This document shows positions 36,835-46,687 of a stretch of DNA of 64,000 bases, one piece after another. Source of the stretch: Pseudoduganella lutea (GTDB taxonomy: Bacteria > Pseudomonadota > Gammaproteobacteria > Burkholderiales > Burkholderiaceae_D); contig NZ_CP035913.1 in NCBI RefSeq assembly GCF_004209755.1, forward strand, positions 3,968,001 to 4,032,000, read 5' to 3'. Below the pieces are notes generated by a model. That model searched no databases. It had not been told where the DNA came from and was given only the letters and a program-made list of their open reading frames with translations. Position numbers and translations under genes: made by a program. How positions within the stretch are numbered: the stretch's first letter is position 1; each line of letters opens with the position of its first letter.

Positions 36835-38271
36835 TCAGCCGCGTGCCTTGACGACCTCGAAGCGCGCCAGCGTGCGTTGCCGCGCTTCGGCGTGATCGAC
36901 GACCGGCGGCGGGTAGCCCGCCACGCCGCCATGCAGCCATGGTGCATGGATTTCCCTGGCGGACAGGTCGGCCAACCGCGGCAGGAACTTCCGGATGAAC
37001 TCGCCATCCCGGTCGAAGCGCTCCGACTGGGTGACCGGATTGAAGATCCGGAAGAACGGCTGGGCATCGCAGCCGCTCGACGCCGCCCACTGCCAGCCGC
37101 CATTGTTCGAGGCCAGCTCGTAATCGTTCAGCTTCAGCGCGAAATACGCTTCGCCACGCCGCCAGTCGATGCCCAGGTCCTTGCACAGGAAGCTTGCCGT
37201 CACCATGCGCAGCCGGTTGTGCATGAAGCCGGTGGTGTTGAGTTGCGCCATCGCGGCATCGACGAGCGGGTAGCCGGTGCGGCCTTCGCACCAGGCGGCG
37301 AACAGTTCATCCGCGGCGGGCCCGGTTTCCCAGTCGACCTTGTCGTACACGGGCTTGAACGACGTGCCCACCACGTGCGGGTTGTGGAACAGGATCATCT
37401 GGTAGAAGTCGCGCCAGACCAGTTCCGAGAGCCAGGTGGCACCACCGTCGCCGGCCTGGCCGCGGGCCGACAGTTGCAGGGCGGTGCGCACGAGGTGGCG
37501 GATCGACACGGTGCCGAAACGCAGGTGCAGCGACAGGTGCGACGTGCCGTCGCGCGCCGGGAAGTCGCGCGCGTTGTCGTAGTCGGGCAATTGCGGCTGG
37601 AAGGTGTCGAACAGGGCACTGCCGCCGGCCATGCCGGGTGTCACGCCGACGTCGGCCAGGTCGGCGCCATCGAAACCGATGTCCTGCAATGCCAGCAACC
37701 GCGACTTGCCGGCTGCAAATGCCGCCGCATGCGGCTCGATGTGCCACGGTGCCAGGGCGTCCGGCTGCGCTTCGAGCCGCTTCATCCATGCCTTCTTGTA
37801 GGGCGTGAACACGCCAAGCGGCTTGCCGGCCTGCGACAGCACTTCGCTCCTGGCAAAGATCACGTGGTCCTTGAACAGTTTCAACGCCCGGCCGTCCGAT
37901 TCCAGTGCGGCAAGCACCGCTTCGTCGCGGGCAATGGCGGCCGGATCGTAATCCTCGTTCGCGTACACGGCCGCAACACCGAGCTCGGCGGCCAGTGCCG
38001 GAATCGCGGCGCGGGCGTCGCCATGGCGAACGAGCAGGTGTCCGCCCAGCGCTTCGAGTTCGTCCGCCAGTTCCGCCAGCGAGGCATGGATGAAGGCGAC
38101 GCGGCGGTCGTCGCGCGGCAATCCCGCCAGGATCGGACTGTCGAAAATAAAGGCACAGTAGACGGGGGTGTCAGCCAGCAGGGCGTGGTGCAGGGCGGCG
38201 TGGTCGAAGGCGCGCAGGTCGCGGCGAAACCACACCAGGGCGCCACGGGGATCGGAATTGCTTTGAGGCAT
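36835..38271 (-). CDS. phrB: deoxyribodipyrimidine photolyase (CPD type)
   Basis: 478-residue light-driven DNA repair enzyme. N-terminal LVWFRRDLRAFDHAAL is the photolyase alpha/beta domain for the antenna pigment. The FAD-binding half has GTSHLSLHLRFGTVSIR, SELVWRDFYQMIL and the C-terminal WRRGEAYFALKLNDYELASNNGGWQW, the last containing the electron-transfer tryptophans. ATG 38271 (MPQSNSDPRG) is chosen; the frame is open to 38505 but that part is not family-like. Divergent from yqgE. Confidence 0.95.
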   Translation of the reverse strand: MPQSNSDPRGALVWFRRDLRAFDHAALHHALLADTPVYCAFIFDSPILAGLPRDDRRVAFIHASLAELADELEALGGHLLVRHGDARAAIPALAAELGVAAVYANEDYDPAAIARDEAVLAALESDGRALKLFKDHVIFARSEVLSQAGKPLGVFTPYKKAWMKRLEAQPDALAPWHIEPHAAAFAAGKSRLLALQDIGFDGADLADVGVTPGMAGGSALFDTFQPQLPDYDNARDFPARDGTSHLSLHLRFGTVSIRHLVRTALQLSARGQAGDGGATWLSELVWRDFYQMILFHNPHVVGTSFKPVYDKVDWETGPAADELFAAWCEGRTGYPLVDAAMAQLNTTGFMHNRLRMVTASFLCKDLGIDWRRGEAYFALKLNDYELASNNGGWQWAASSGCDAQPFFRIFNPVTQSERFDRDGEFIRKFLPRLADLSAREIHAPWLHGGVAGYPPPVVDHAEARQRTLARFEVVKARG

Positions 38272-38431
38272 GTTCAAGCTCAAGTCGGAGGATGGATTAT
38301 TGCCTACTATCAGTTTACAGAGCGCCAGCGTCGTTTGATGGCCGTTCCGGCAATTCATAGTAAACTGTCGATGTGGCGTGCGTTTCCGCACGTCATTAAC
38401 TACTACAACAGTCCAGCGAAGAGAGCAGCTT

Positions 38432-39097
38432 ATGAAGAAGAGCAAAGTGAGCAAACCGCTACCTGTGCCCGGGCTGTTACAGGAAAGCGAGTCACCGCTG
38501 CACAAGATGGAATCGAAGGATACCTCCGCGACGCCAGCGCTGAACCTGGCAAATCACTTCCTGATCGCGATGCCGTCGATGCAGGATCCCGTCTTTGGCG
38601 GCGCTGTCGTGTATGTCTGCGAGCACAATGAAAACGGCGTGCTCGGTGTCATCATCAACAAGGCAACCGACATGACGATGGACGTGTTGTTCGAGCGCAT
38701 CGACCTTGAGGTCACGGCCGCGAACGACCAGATGACGAGAAAGCCCATCATGCTCGGCGGGCCTGTGCAGGACGACCGCGGCTTCGTGCTGCACACGCCT
38801 GGCGCGCGCTATTCGTCGTCGCTGACGGTGACCGACGAAGTGGCATTCACCACGTCGATCGACGTGCTGGAAGCCGTCGCCAAGGGCGCCGGCCCGCAGC
38901 GCATGCTGGTGTCGATCGGTTACTCGGGCTGGAGCCCGGGCCAGCTCGAGGACGAGATCAGCCGCAACGGCTGGCTGACCGTCAATGCCGATCCGGCCGT
39001 GCTGTTCGAGGTGCCGATCGAGGAACGCTATGTGGCCGCGATGAAACTGCTGGGCATCGATCCATTGATGCTCACTTCCGAAGCGGGCCATGCTTAG
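38432..39097 (+). CDS. YqgE/AlgH family protein
   Basis: 221-residue soluble protein of the YqgE (AlgH) family. Diagnostic pieces: NLANHFLIAMPSMQDPVFGG, VYVCEHNENGVLGVIINK, GGPVQDDRGFVLHTP and GYSGWSPGQLEDEI. Function unsettled; AlgH is linked to alginate or stress control in Pseudomonas. It has an extra N-terminal 45 residues, Lys/Ser-rich, before the usual family start, so ATG 38507 could also be used. It overlaps ruvX by eight bases, a widespread pairing. Confidence 0.92.
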   Translation: MKKSKVSKPLPVPGLLQESESPLHKMESKDTSATPALNLANHFLIAMPSMQDPVFGGAVVYVCEHNENGVLGVIINKATDMTMDVLFERIDLEVTAANDQMTRKPIMLGGPVQDDRGFVLHTPGARYSSSLTVTDEVAFTTSIDVLEAVAKGAGPQRMLVSIGYSGWSPGQLEDEISRNGWLTVNADPAVLFEVPIEERYVAAMKLLGIDPLMLTSEAGHA

Positions 39098-39497
39098 TCC
39101 GGGAAATGCGCCGGAAACCTTGTTCGGCTTTGACTTCGGCATCAAACGTATCGGCGTAGCGATGGGAAACACGATGATCGGCCAGGCCAGCCCGCTGGCC
39201 GTCATCAAGGCCATCGACAATCAATCCCGCTTTGCGGAAATCAAGACCCTGATCGACAAGTGGGGCCCGACCAGATTCATCGTCGGGCTGCCGCTGCATC
39301 CGGACGGCGCCGAGCACGAGATGACGGCGCGCTGCCGCCGCTTTGCCAACCAGCTGCATGGCCGCTTCGACATTCCTGTCGAGCTCGTCGACGAACGCTA
39401 TTCTTCCGCCGTGCTGTCCCAGAAGCGGGGCGAGGTGATCGACGACCGCGCGGCGGCCGTCATCCTGCAACAGTATTTCGACCAACATCCAAATTAA
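39090..39497 (+). CDS. ruvX: Holliday junction resolvase-like RuvX (YqgF)
   Basis: 135-residue RNase H-fold nuclease required for 16S rRNA 5'-end processing and proposed to cut Holliday junctions. FGFDFGIKRIGVAMGN has the first catalytic Asp, FIVGLPLHPDG the second strand, and LVDERYSSAVL the catalytic Glu. Compact family length. It starts inside the yqgE 3' end and is followed two bases later by pyrR. Confidence 0.94.
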   Translation: MLSPGNAPETLFGFDFGIKRIGVAMGNTMIGQASPLAVIKAIDNQSRFAEIKTLIDKWGPTRFIVGLPLHPDGAEHEMTARCRRFANQLHGRFDIPVELVDERYSSAVLSQKRGEVIDDRAAAVILQQYFDQHPN

Positions 39498-39499
39498 TC

Positions 39500-40021
39500 A
39501 TGTCTCACACTGACCCAACCTTGCTGGACGCCGAGGCGCTGTACGCCGCGCTGCTTGACCAGGTGAAGGCCGGCCTGGCCGGCGCGCACGAGCCGGCGAT
39601 CGTCGGCATCCATTCCGGCGGCGCCTGGATCGCCGAACGCCTCGCGCACGATCTCGGCATGCAGGACCGCTGCGGCGTGCTCGACGTGTCGTTCTACCGC
39701 GACGACTATGCCAAGAAGGGCTTGCCCGCCGAAGTGAAGCCCACCAATATCGGCTTCGAGGTGGCCGGTGCCACGATCCTGCTGGTGGACGACGTGCTGT
39801 ACACGGGCCGCACCACGCGTGCCGCGATCAACGAACTGTTCGACTATGGCCGCCCGGCGCGCATCCTGCTGGCCGCGCTGGTCGACCGGGGCGGGCGCCA
39901 GCTGCCGGTGGCCGCCGACTTCGTGGCCGCGCACACGCGCGTCGCTCCCGGTGAAGCCCTGCGCCTGAAACAGACCGACGACCGACGATTCCATCTCACC
40001 ATCGAACACGAATCCGCGTAA
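39500..40021 (+). CDS. pyrR: bifunctional pyr operon regulator / uracil phosphoribosyltransferase
   Basis: 173-residue phosphoribosyltransferase. The PRPP loop ILLVDDVLYTGRTTRAAINE (two acidic residues then TGRT) is diagnostic, with IVGIHSGGAWIAERL and LDVSFYRDD upstream. In Gram-positives PyrR binds pyr mRNA; in proteobacteria it is mainly a uracil phosphoribosyltransferase relative and its regulatory role is uncertain. I saw no clear PyrR-binding attenuator around the operon. It directly precedes pyrB. Confidence 0.93.
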   Translation: MSHTDPTLLDAEALYAALLDQVKAGLAGAHEPAIVGIHSGGAWIAERLAHDLGMQDRCGVLDVSFYRDDYAKKGLPAEVKPTNIGFEVAGATILLVDDVLYTGRTTRAAINELFDYGRPARILLAALVDRGGRQLPVAADFVAAHTRVAPGEALRLKQTDDRRFHLTIEHESA

Positions 40022-40027
40022 ACTTTT

Positions 40028-40993
40028 ATGCTCAATCCGCAATTGAACAAACACGGTGAGCTGCAGCACCTGCTGTCCACCGAAGGCCTGCCCAAGGCCA
40101 TCATCAACCAGATCCTCGATACCGCCAGTTCCTTCGTCAGCGTTTCCGACCGCGAAGTGAAGAAGGTGCCGCTGCTGCGCGGCAAGAGCGTGTTCAACCT
40201 GTTCTTTGAAAATTCCACGCGCACGCGCACCACGTTCGAGATCGCGTCGAAGCGCCTGTCGGCGGACGTGATCAACCTGAACATCTCGGCATCGTCGGCC
40301 AGCAAGGGCGAATCGCTGCTGGACACGATCGACAACCTGGCCGCCATGCATGCCGACATGTTCGTGGTGCGCCACGCACAATCCGGCGCGCCGTACCTGA
40401 TCGCCAAGCACCTGCAGGACACGAAGCAGAACCACGTCCACGTGGTGAATGCGGGCGATGGCCGCCACGCGCACCCCACGCAGGGCCTGCTCGACATGTA
40501 CACGATCCGGCACTACAAGAAGGATTTCACGAACCTGCGCGTGGCGATCGTCGGCGACATCCTGCACAGCCGGGTGGCCCGCTCGGACATCCACGCGCTG
40601 ACCACGCTGGGCGTGCCCGAGATCCGCGCGATCGGCCCGCACACGCTGCTGCCGGGTGGCCTGGAACAGCTGGGCGTGCGCACGTTCACCAACATGGACG
40701 AAGGCTTGAAGGACGTGGACGTGATCATCATGCTGCGCCTGCAGAACGAACGGATGAGCGGCGCGCTGCTGCCTTCGGCGCAGGAATACTTCAAGAGCTA
40801 CGGCCTGACGCCGGAACGCCTCGCGCTGGCGAAGCCGGATGCCATCGTGATGCACCCGGGCCCGATGAACCGCGGCGTGGAGATCGACTCGGCGGTGGCC
40901 GATGGTCCGCAGGCCGTGATCCTGCCGCAGGTCACATTCGGGATCGCGGTGCGCATGGCCGTGATGAGCATTGTCGCAGGGACTCAAGGATAA
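40028..40993 (+). CDS. pyrB: aspartate carbamoyltransferase catalytic subunit
   Basis: 321-residue enzyme that joins carbamoyl phosphate and aspartate, the committed step of pyrimidine synthesis. The carbamoyl phosphate loop is [13 protein letters not shown], with [12 protein letters not shown] as the mobile loop and [11 protein letters not shown] and [10 protein letters not shown] as further signatures. No pyrI regulatory subunit follows; instead a dihydroorotase-like protein starts eight bases after the stop, as in class A ATCase complexes of Pseudomonas. Confidence 0.97.
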   Translation: MLNPQLNKHGELQHLLSTEGLPKAIINQILDTASSFVSVSDREVKKVPLLRGKSVFNLFFENSTRTRTTFEIASKRLSADVINLNISASSASKGESLLDTIDNLAAMHADMFVVRHAQSGAPYLIAKHLQDTKQNHVHVVNAGDGRHAHPTQGLLDMYTIRHYKKDFTNLRVAIVGDILHSRVARSDIHALTTLGVPEIRAIGPHTLLPGGLEQLGVRTFTNMDEGLKDVDVIIMLRLQNERMSGALLPSAQEYFKSYGLTPERLALAKPDAIVMHPGPMNRGVEIDSAVADGPQAVILPQVTFGIAVRMAVMSIVAGTQG

Positions 40994-41001
40994 GTATCAG
41001 G

Positions 41002-42309
41002 ATGAGCAATCTTCACATCAAGAACGGCCGCGTGATCGACCCGGCCAACGGCGTCGACGCCGTGCAGGACCTGTATATCGTCGACGGCAAGGTGGCCGCG
41101 CTGGGCGCGGCCCCCGAAGGTTTCACGGCGGCGCGCACGATCGATGCGAGCGGCCTGGTGGTGGCCCCCGGCCTGGTGGACCTGGCGGCGCGCCTGCGCG
41201 AGCCGGGCTATGAATACAAGGCCACGCTGGAATCGGAAATGCAGGCCGCCCTGCATGGCGGCGTGACGAGCCTCGTGTGCCCGCCGGACACCGATCCCGT
41301 GCTCGACGAGCCGGGCCTGGTGGAAATGCTGAAGCACCGGGCGCGCAGCCGCAATGGCGCGCACGTGCATCCGCTGGGGGCGCTGACGATGGGCCTGAAA
41401 GGCGAAGCATTGACGGAGATGGCCGAACTGACCGAAGCGGGCTGCATCGGCTTCGCGCAGGCCGAGATGCCGGTGACGGACACCAACGTACTGCTGCGCG
41501 CGCTGCAATACGCGAAGACGTTCGGCTTCACCGTGTGGCTGCGCCCGCAGGACGCCTACATCGGCAAGGGCGGCGTGGCCCACAGCGGGCCGCTGGCCTC
41601 GCGCATGGGCCTGTCCGGCGTGCCGGTGATGGCCGAAACCATCGCGCTGCACACGATCTTCGAACTGGTGCGTTCCACCGGCGCGCGGGTGCACCTGTGC
41701 CGGCTGTCTTCCGCCGCCGGCCTGGAACTGGTGCGCGCGGCAAAGGCCGAAGGCTTGCCGGTCACCTGCGACGTGGGCGCGCACCACGTGCACCTGACCG
41801 ATGCCGACATCAACTTCTTCGATCCGAATGCGCGCTTGACGCCGCCATTGCGCTCGCAGCGCGACCGCGATGCGATCCGCGCCGCGCTGGCCGACGGCAC
41901 GGTCGACGCGATCTGCTCGGACCACACGCCGGTCGACGACGATGAAAAACTGCTGCCGTTCGCCGAAGCGTCGCCGGGCGCCACGGGCCTTGAACTGCTG
42001 CTGTCGCTGGCGATCAAGTGGAGCGAAACGCTGGGCAATGGCCATGCGGCGGGCGACAAGCACCTGTTCAAGGCGCTGCAGCGCGTCACGTCCGACCCGG
42101 CCCGCGTGGCTGGCCTCGATGCCGGCCACCTGCGCGTGGGTGCGAGCGCCGACGTGGTGCTGTTCGATCCGGCCGAGCGCTGGCTGGTCGAGGCGGGCGC
42201 ACTGGCCAGCCAGGGCAAGCACACGCCATTCCTCGGCTACGAAATGCCGGGTCAGGTCAAGGCCACGATCGTGGCTGGCCGGGTCGCCTACGAACGGAAA
42301 GCCGCCTGA
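41002..42309 (+). CDS. pyrX: dihydroorotase-like protein, probably non-catalytic partner of PyrB (PyrX/PyrC' type)
   Basis: 435-residue amidohydrolase-fold protein. At the position of the metal-binding His-x-His of active dihydroorotase it reads GLVDLAARLREPGYEYK: both His are replaced. Later regions are better kept (GAHHVHLTD, AICSDHTPVDDDEKLLPF). This is the pattern of PyrX/PyrC', an inactive subunit that holds the ATCase dodecamer together in Pseudomonas. An active pyrC must then exist elsewhere in the genome. It lies eight bases after pyrB and four bases before plsC. Confidence 0.85.
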   Translation: MSNLHIKNGRVIDPANGVDAVQDLYIVDGKVAALGAAPEGFTAARTIDASGLVVAPGLVDLAARLREPGYEYKATLESEMQAALHGGVTSLVCPPDTDPVLDEPGLVEMLKHRARSRNGAHVHPLGALTMGLKGEALTEMAELTEAGCIGFAQAEMPVTDTNVLLRALQYAKTFGFTVWLRPQDAYIGKGGVAHSGPLASRMGLSGVPVMAETIALHTIFELVRSTGARVHLCRLSSAAGLELVRAAKAEGLPVTCDVGAHHVHLTDADINFFDPNARLTPPLRSQRDRDAIRAALADGTVDAICSDHTPVDDDEKLLPFAEASPGATGLELLLSLAIKWSETLGNGHAAGDKHLFKALQRVTSDPARVAGLDAGHLRVGASADVVLFDPAERWLVEAGALASQGKHTPFLGYEMPGQVKATIVAGRVAYERKAA

Positions 42310-42313
42310 GTCG

Positions 42314-43171
42314 ATGATCCTCGCATTGCGCATCGCGCGGCTCGTCTTCCACCTGCTGTCCGGCATGGCGATCTGCGCGCTGTTCTTCCCGTGGATCGAT
42401 CGCGAGGCACGGGAAATCCACATCCGCCGGTGGTCGCGCCACCTGCTGGGCATCTGCAATGTGCACGTGCAGATCACCGGCGGCAGCGCGGCACCGCGCG
42501 CCCAGGCGCTGGTGGTGGCCAACCATGTCTCCTGGCTGGACATCTTCGTGCTCAACGCGCTGTATCCATGCCGCTTCGTGGCCAAGGCCGAGATCCGCGC
42601 CTGGCCGCTGGCCGGCTGGCTGGTCGAGCAGGCCGGCACCGTGTTCATCGCGCGCGGCAACCGGCGCGACCTGCGCCGCGCGTTCGAAGGACTGGTGACG
42701 GCGCTGAAGACCGGCGAGCGTGTGGCGTTCTTCCCGGAAGGGACGACGGCCCCGCAAGGCACCCTGCTGCCGTTCCACGCCAACCTGTTCGAGGCCGCGG
42801 TGGACGCGAAATCGCGCGTGCAGCCGTATGCGATCCGCTACATCGACCATGAGCGCAAGCCGCATCCCGCCGTGGAATTCATCGGCGACATGACGTTCGT
42901 GCAGAGCGTGCTGGCGATCCTGTCGGGCAAGGCGATCCACGCCCGCGTGACGATCCTGCGTTCGATGAAGAGCGAAGGCGTGGGCCGGCGCGACCTGGCC
43001 GAGCGCTCCTACCAGGCGATTCGCGAAGCGCTGAAGATTCCCGCGCCGCCAGGCGCCGAACCTGGTCCCGATGCCAGCCCGGATGCCGGCCCGGATGCCG
43101 ACCCCGATACCGGCCACGATGCCGCAGAGGCCGAACGAAAACCGGTGACAGGCTCCGATTGGCAGAAGTGA
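42314..43171 (+). CDS. 1-acyl-sn-glycerol-3-phosphate acyltransferase (HX4D type)
   Basis: 285-residue PlsC-family enzyme that acylates lysophosphatidate to phosphatidate at the inner membrane. An N-terminal hydrophobic segment (about 2-25) is followed by the acceptor motif VANHVSWLDIFVL (canonical H-x4-D) and the glycerol-phosphate motif FFPEGTTA. The C-terminal 35 residues are a low-complexity tail of repeated Pro-Asp-Ala units (PDASPDAGPDADPD), encoded by a degenerate 12-bp repeat. It is last in the yqgE-pyr run. A second family member is at 54253-54993. Confidence 0.88.
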   Translation: MILALRIARLVFHLLSGMAICALFFPWIDREAREIHIRRWSRHLLGICNVHVQITGGSAAPRAQALVVANHVSWLDIFVLNALYPCRFVAKAEIRAWPLAGWLVEQAGTVFIARGNRRDLRRAFEGLVTALKTGERVAFFPEGTTAPQGTLLPFHANLFEAAVDAKSRVQPYAIRYIDHERKPHPAVEFIGDMTFVQSVLAILSGKAIHARVTILRSMKSEGVGRRDLAERSYQAIREALKIPAPPGAEPGPDASPDAGPDADPDTGHDAAEAERKPVTGSDWQK

Positions 43172-43184
43172 AAGCCCTGCTTCA

Positions 43185-44045
43185 CTACCGGTGTTCAGCC
43201 TTGCCCTTGGCCCGCTGAAACTCCGGGCACTCCACCTGCAACAGTGACCGGTCGTCCAGGCAGACGGCCGACAGTTGCCCACCCCATACGCAGCCGCTGT
43301 CGAGCGCGATGTATTGCGGCGTGATGCGCAAGCCCAGCGCCGACCAGTGGCCAAAGACCACGGACACATCCTGCGTGCGGCGCCCCGGCACCTCGAACCA
43401 CGGCATCAGCCCGGTGGCGGAATCGACGGTGGCACTTTCCTTCAGCTTGAAATCCATCTCGCCGTCGGCGCTGCAAAAGCGCATGCGCGTCAGCGCGTTG
43501 ACGATGCAGCGCAGCCGTGCCGCGCCGCGCAGGTCGTCGTCCCAGCGGTCCGGCTGGTTGCCGTACATTTCAGCCAGGAAGCCCGCCCAGTCCGGACTGC
43601 GCAGGGCTGTTTCCACTTCGCCGGCCAGCGCGACCGCCTGCGCCGCGCTCCATTGCGGCAGCACGCCGCCATGCACCAGCAGGTGACCCTTCGTGAAAAG
43701 TGCCAGTGGCCGCTCGCGCAGCCAGTGCAGCAGCGCGTCGCGATCCGGTGCGGCTAGGATCGTGTCGAGGGTGTCCGAACCGGATTCCGGCCGGATACCG
43801 TTGGCGACGGCCAGCAAGTGCAGGTCATGGTTGCCCAGCACGGCATCGATGCGCCCGCCACTGCCCTGCGCCAGCGCCTGCACATAGCGCAGCGTGGACA
43901 GCGAGTCGGGGCCGCGGTTGATCAGGTCGCCGCAGAACAGGATGGCCGGCGGTGCATTGCCATGCTCGCGTTCAAGGATGCGCTCGACCAGCGCGACAGT
44001 TTCGGCATGGCATCCTTGCAGGTCGCCAATCGCATAAGTCCGCAT
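43185..44045 (-). CDS. apaH: bis(5'-nucleosyl)-tetraphosphatase, symmetrical
   Basis: 286-residue calcineurin-like phosphatase that splits Ap4A into two ADP and also decaps Np4-RNA in E. coli. Metal-binding motifs are all present: [35 protein letters not shown] and [11 protein letters not shown]. It is convergent with plsC (13 bases between stops) and divergent from rfbB, sharing a 112-base promoter region. Confidence 0.96.
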   Translation of the reverse strand: MRTYAIGDLQGCHAETVALVERILEREHGNAPPAILFCGDLINRGPDSLSTLRYVQALAQGSGGRIDAVLGNHDLHLLAVANGIRPESGSDTLDTILAAPDRDALLHWLRERPLALFTKGHLLVHGGVLPQWSAAQAVALAGEVETALRSPDWAGFLAEMYGNQPDRWDDDLRGAARLRCIVNALTRMRFCSADGEMDFKLKESATVDSATGLMPWFEVPGRRTQDVSVVFGHWSALGLRITPQYIALDSGCVWGGQLSAVCLDDRSLLQVECPEFQRAKGKAEHR

Positions 44046-44157
44046 ACTTCTCCATCGTGGTGCCGCCGCGCCGCGCCGTATCGTAACCGTAGGCTGCCGG
44101 GCGCTTTGCCATTACAATCAGTGTTATCAAAAATTACTTGCTGGACAGGGATACTAA

Positions 44158-45243
44158 ATGATTTTCGTGACTGGCGGGGCCGGGTTCATCGGCTCGAACT
44201 TCGTGCTGGACTGGCTCGCGCAATCGGACGAGCCCGTGCTCAACTTCGACAAGTTGACCTATGCCGGCAACCTGAACAACCTGGCAGCGCTGAAGGAAGA
44301 CGCGCGCCACATATTCGTGCGCGGCGACATCTGCGACGGCGAACAGGTGCTCGGCCTGCTGCAGGAACACCGGCCGCGCGCCATCGTGCACTTCGCCGCC
44401 GAGAGCCACGTCGACCGGTCGATCCATGGCCCGGCAGAATTCATCAACACGAACATCAACGGCACGTTCGCGCTGCTCGAAGCGGCGCGGGCCTACTGGA
44501 GCACCTTGCCGGACGCGGAAAAGGCGGCCTTCCGCTTCCTGCACGTGTCCACCGACGAGGTATATGGCACGCTGGGTCCGGACGATGCGCCGTTTTCCGA
44601 AACCACGGCCTATGCGCCGAACAGCCCCTATTCGGCGTCGAAGGCGGCATCGGACCACCTGGTGCGGTCCTACCATCACACCTATGGCTTCCCCACGCTG
44701 ACGACGAACTGCTCGAACAACTACGGCCCGTATCACTTCCCTGAAAAGCTGATTCCGCTGATGATCGCCAACGCGCAGGCCGGCAAGCCATTGCCGATCT
44801 ATGGTGACGGCCAGCAGATCCGCGACTGGCTGTATGTATCCGACCATTGCACCGCGATCCGCCGCGTGCTGGCTGATGGCGTGCTGGGCGAAACCTACAA
44901 CGTGGGCGGCTGGAACGAGATGGCGAACCTGGATGTGGTGCACACGCTGTGCGACATCCTCGACAGCCTCAAGCCAAAGGCCGACGGCAGCAGCTACCGC
45001 ACCCAGATCGCGTATGTAAAGGACCGTCCGGGCCACGATCGCCGCTATGCGATCGACGCGCGCAAGCTCGAGCGCGAGCTGGGCTGGAAGCCGGCCGAAA
45101 CGTTCGAGACCGGCATCCGCAAGACGGTGCAATGGTATCTCGACCACGCGGACTGGGTGGCGGACGTGCAGTCCGGCGCCTATGCCAAGTGGGTCGAGAC
45201 CAATTACTTCAACCGCGACGCGACAGGGAGCAGCGCATCATGA
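44158..45243 (+). CDS. rfbB: dTDP-glucose 4,6-dehydratase
   Basis: 361-residue short-chain dehydrogenase-type enzyme, second step of dTDP-L-rhamnose synthesis. NAD-binding loop [20 protein letters not shown], active-site [10 protein letters not shown] and the catalytic [13 protein letters not shown] are visible, then [17 protein letters not shown]. First of four genes rfbB-rfbA-rfbC-rfbD joined by ATGA overlaps, so they are made together. Confidence 0.97.
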   Translation: MIFVTGGAGFIGSNFVLDWLAQSDEPVLNFDKLTYAGNLNNLAALKEDARHIFVRGDICDGEQVLGLLQEHRPRAIVHFAAESHVDRSIHGPAEFINTNINGTFALLEAARAYWSTLPDAEKAAFRFLHVSTDEVYGTLGPDDAPFSETTAYAPNSPYSASKAASDHLVRSYHHTYGFPTLTTNCSNNYGPYHFPEKLIPLMIANAQAGKPLPIYGDGQQIRDWLYVSDHCTAIRRVLADGVLGETYNVGGWNEMANLDVVHTLCDILDSLKPKADGSSYRTQIAYVKDRPGHDRRYAIDARKLERELGWKPAETFETGIRKTVQWYLDHADWVADVQSGAYAKWVETNYFNRDATGSSAS

Positions 45244-46145
45244 GCATCGATCCGATCAGCGCACGCAAGGGCATCATCCTGGCCGGCGGTTCCGGTACCC
45301 GGCTGTATCCGGTGACCACCAGTGTCTCCAAGCAGCTGCTGCCGATCTACGACAAGCCGATGATCTACCATCCGCTGACCACGCTGATGCTGGCCGGCAT
45401 GCGCGAGATCCTGGTCATTTCGACGCCGCAGGATACGCCGCGCTTTCGCGAACTGCTGGGCGATGGCAGCCAATGGGGCCTGCAGCTCTCGTATGCCGTG
45501 CAGCCTTCGCCGGACGGCCTGGCGCAGGCATTCATCATCGGCCGCGACTTTGTCGGCGACGCGCCGTCCGCGCTGATCCTGGGCGATAACATCTACTATG
45601 GCAATGACCTCGATGCGCTGTTGCGCAGCGCGGCCAGCCAGCCCGACGGGGCAACGGTGTTCGCCTACCACGTGCACGATCCGGAGCGCTATGGCGTCGT
45701 GGAGTTCGACGGCAACCGGCGCGCGGTCAGCATCGAGGAAAAACCGGCGCTGCCGAAATCGAACTACGCGGTGACGGGCCTGTATTTCTACGACAGGCAG
45801 GTCTGCGACATCGCCGCCTCGATCAAGCCGTCGGCCCGCGGCGAACTGGAAATCACCGACGTGAACAAGGCCTACCTGGAGCAGGGCGACCTGCGCGTGG
45901 AACTGATGGGGCGCGGCATGGCCTGGCTCGATACGGGCACCCATGAATCGCTGCTCGATGCGTCGCAATTCATTGCCACGATCGAGAAGCGCCAGGGCCT
46001 GAAGGTGGCCTGCCCGGAAGAAATCGCCTATCGAAAGGGCTATATCGATGCCGAGCACCTGCGCCGCCTCGCCGAGCCACTGAAGAAGAACGGTTACGGC
46101 CAATACCTGATGCAGATCTTGCAGGATAAAGTGATTCCACGATGA
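45240..46145 (+). CDS. rfbA: glucose-1-phosphate thymidylyltransferase
   Basis: 301-residue enzyme that forms dTDP-glucose, first step of the rhamnose pathway. Nucleotide loop [14 protein letters not shown], then [17 protein letters not shown] with the catalytic Lys, and [11 protein letters not shown] binding the metal. The first nine residues extend slightly beyond the usual N-terminus. The start lies inside the rfbB stop and the stop inside the rfbC start. Confidence 0.97.
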   Translation: MSIDPISARKGIILAGGSGTRLYPVTTSVSKQLLPIYDKPMIYHPLTTLMLAGMREILVISTPQDTPRFRELLGDGSQWGLQLSYAVQPSPDGLAQAFIIGRDFVGDAPSALILGDNIYYGNDLDALLRSAASQPDGATVFAYHVHDPERYGVVEFDGNRRAVSIEEKPALPKSNYAVTGLYFYDRQVCDIAASIKPSARGELEITDVNKAYLEQGDLRVELMGRGMAWLDTGTHESLLDASQFIATIEKRQGLKVACPEEIAYRKGYIDAEHLRRLAEPLKKNGYGQYLMQILQDKVIPR

Positions 46146-46687
46146 AAGTTATTACTACGCCGATCGAAGGCCTGCTGATCATCGAGCCCACCGTGTTCGG
46201 CGATGAACGGGGCTTTTTCTATGAGAGCTTCAATGCACAGCGCTTTGCCGAGCTGACCGGCGTGCAGTTGCCGTTCGTGCAGGACAACCACTCGCGCTCG
46301 GCCCGTGGCGTGCTGCGCGGCATGCATTACCAGATCCGGCAGGCGCAAGGCAAACTGGTGCGCGTGACCGCCGGCAGCGTGTTCGACGTGGCCGTCGACC
46401 TGCGCAGGCGTTCGCCCACGTTCGGCCAGTGGCATGGCCTGGAGCTGTCGGCCGAGAACAAGCGCCAGTTCTGGATCCCGCCGGGCTTCGCGCACGGCTT
46501 TGCCGTGACCAGCGAATTTGCCGAGTTCCTGTACAAGACCACCGATTACTATGCGCCCGAGCATGAGCGCTCGATCGCGTGGAACGACCCCGCCGTCGGC
46601 ATCGAGTGGCCGGTCGAGGGGATGCCACTGCTGTCCGCCAAGGACCGCAACGGTGTGCCGCTGGCCGATGCGGAAGTGTTTCAATGA
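46142..46687 (+). CDS. rfbC: dTDP-4-dehydrorhamnose 3,5-epimerase
   Basis: 181-residue cupin-fold epimerase, third step of the pathway. [34 protein letters not shown] (catalytic His in RGMHYQ) and [14 protein letters not shown] are the family blocks. Overlaps rfbA and rfbD by four bases each. Confidence 0.97.
   Translation: MKVITTPIEGLLIIEPTVFGDERGFFYESFNAQRFAELTGVQLPFVQDNHSRSARGVLRGMHYQIRQAQGKLVRVTAGSVFDVAVDLRRRSPTFGQWHGLELSAENKRQFWIPPGFAHGFAVTSEFAEFLYKTTDYYAPEHERSIAWNDPAVGIEWPVEGMPLLSAKDRNGVPLADAEVFQ

Noticed and set aside
39400..41002. PyrR-type attenuator in front of pyrB
   Set aside because: Gaps between ruvX, pyrR, pyrB and pyrX are 2-8 bases, too short for an attenuator.
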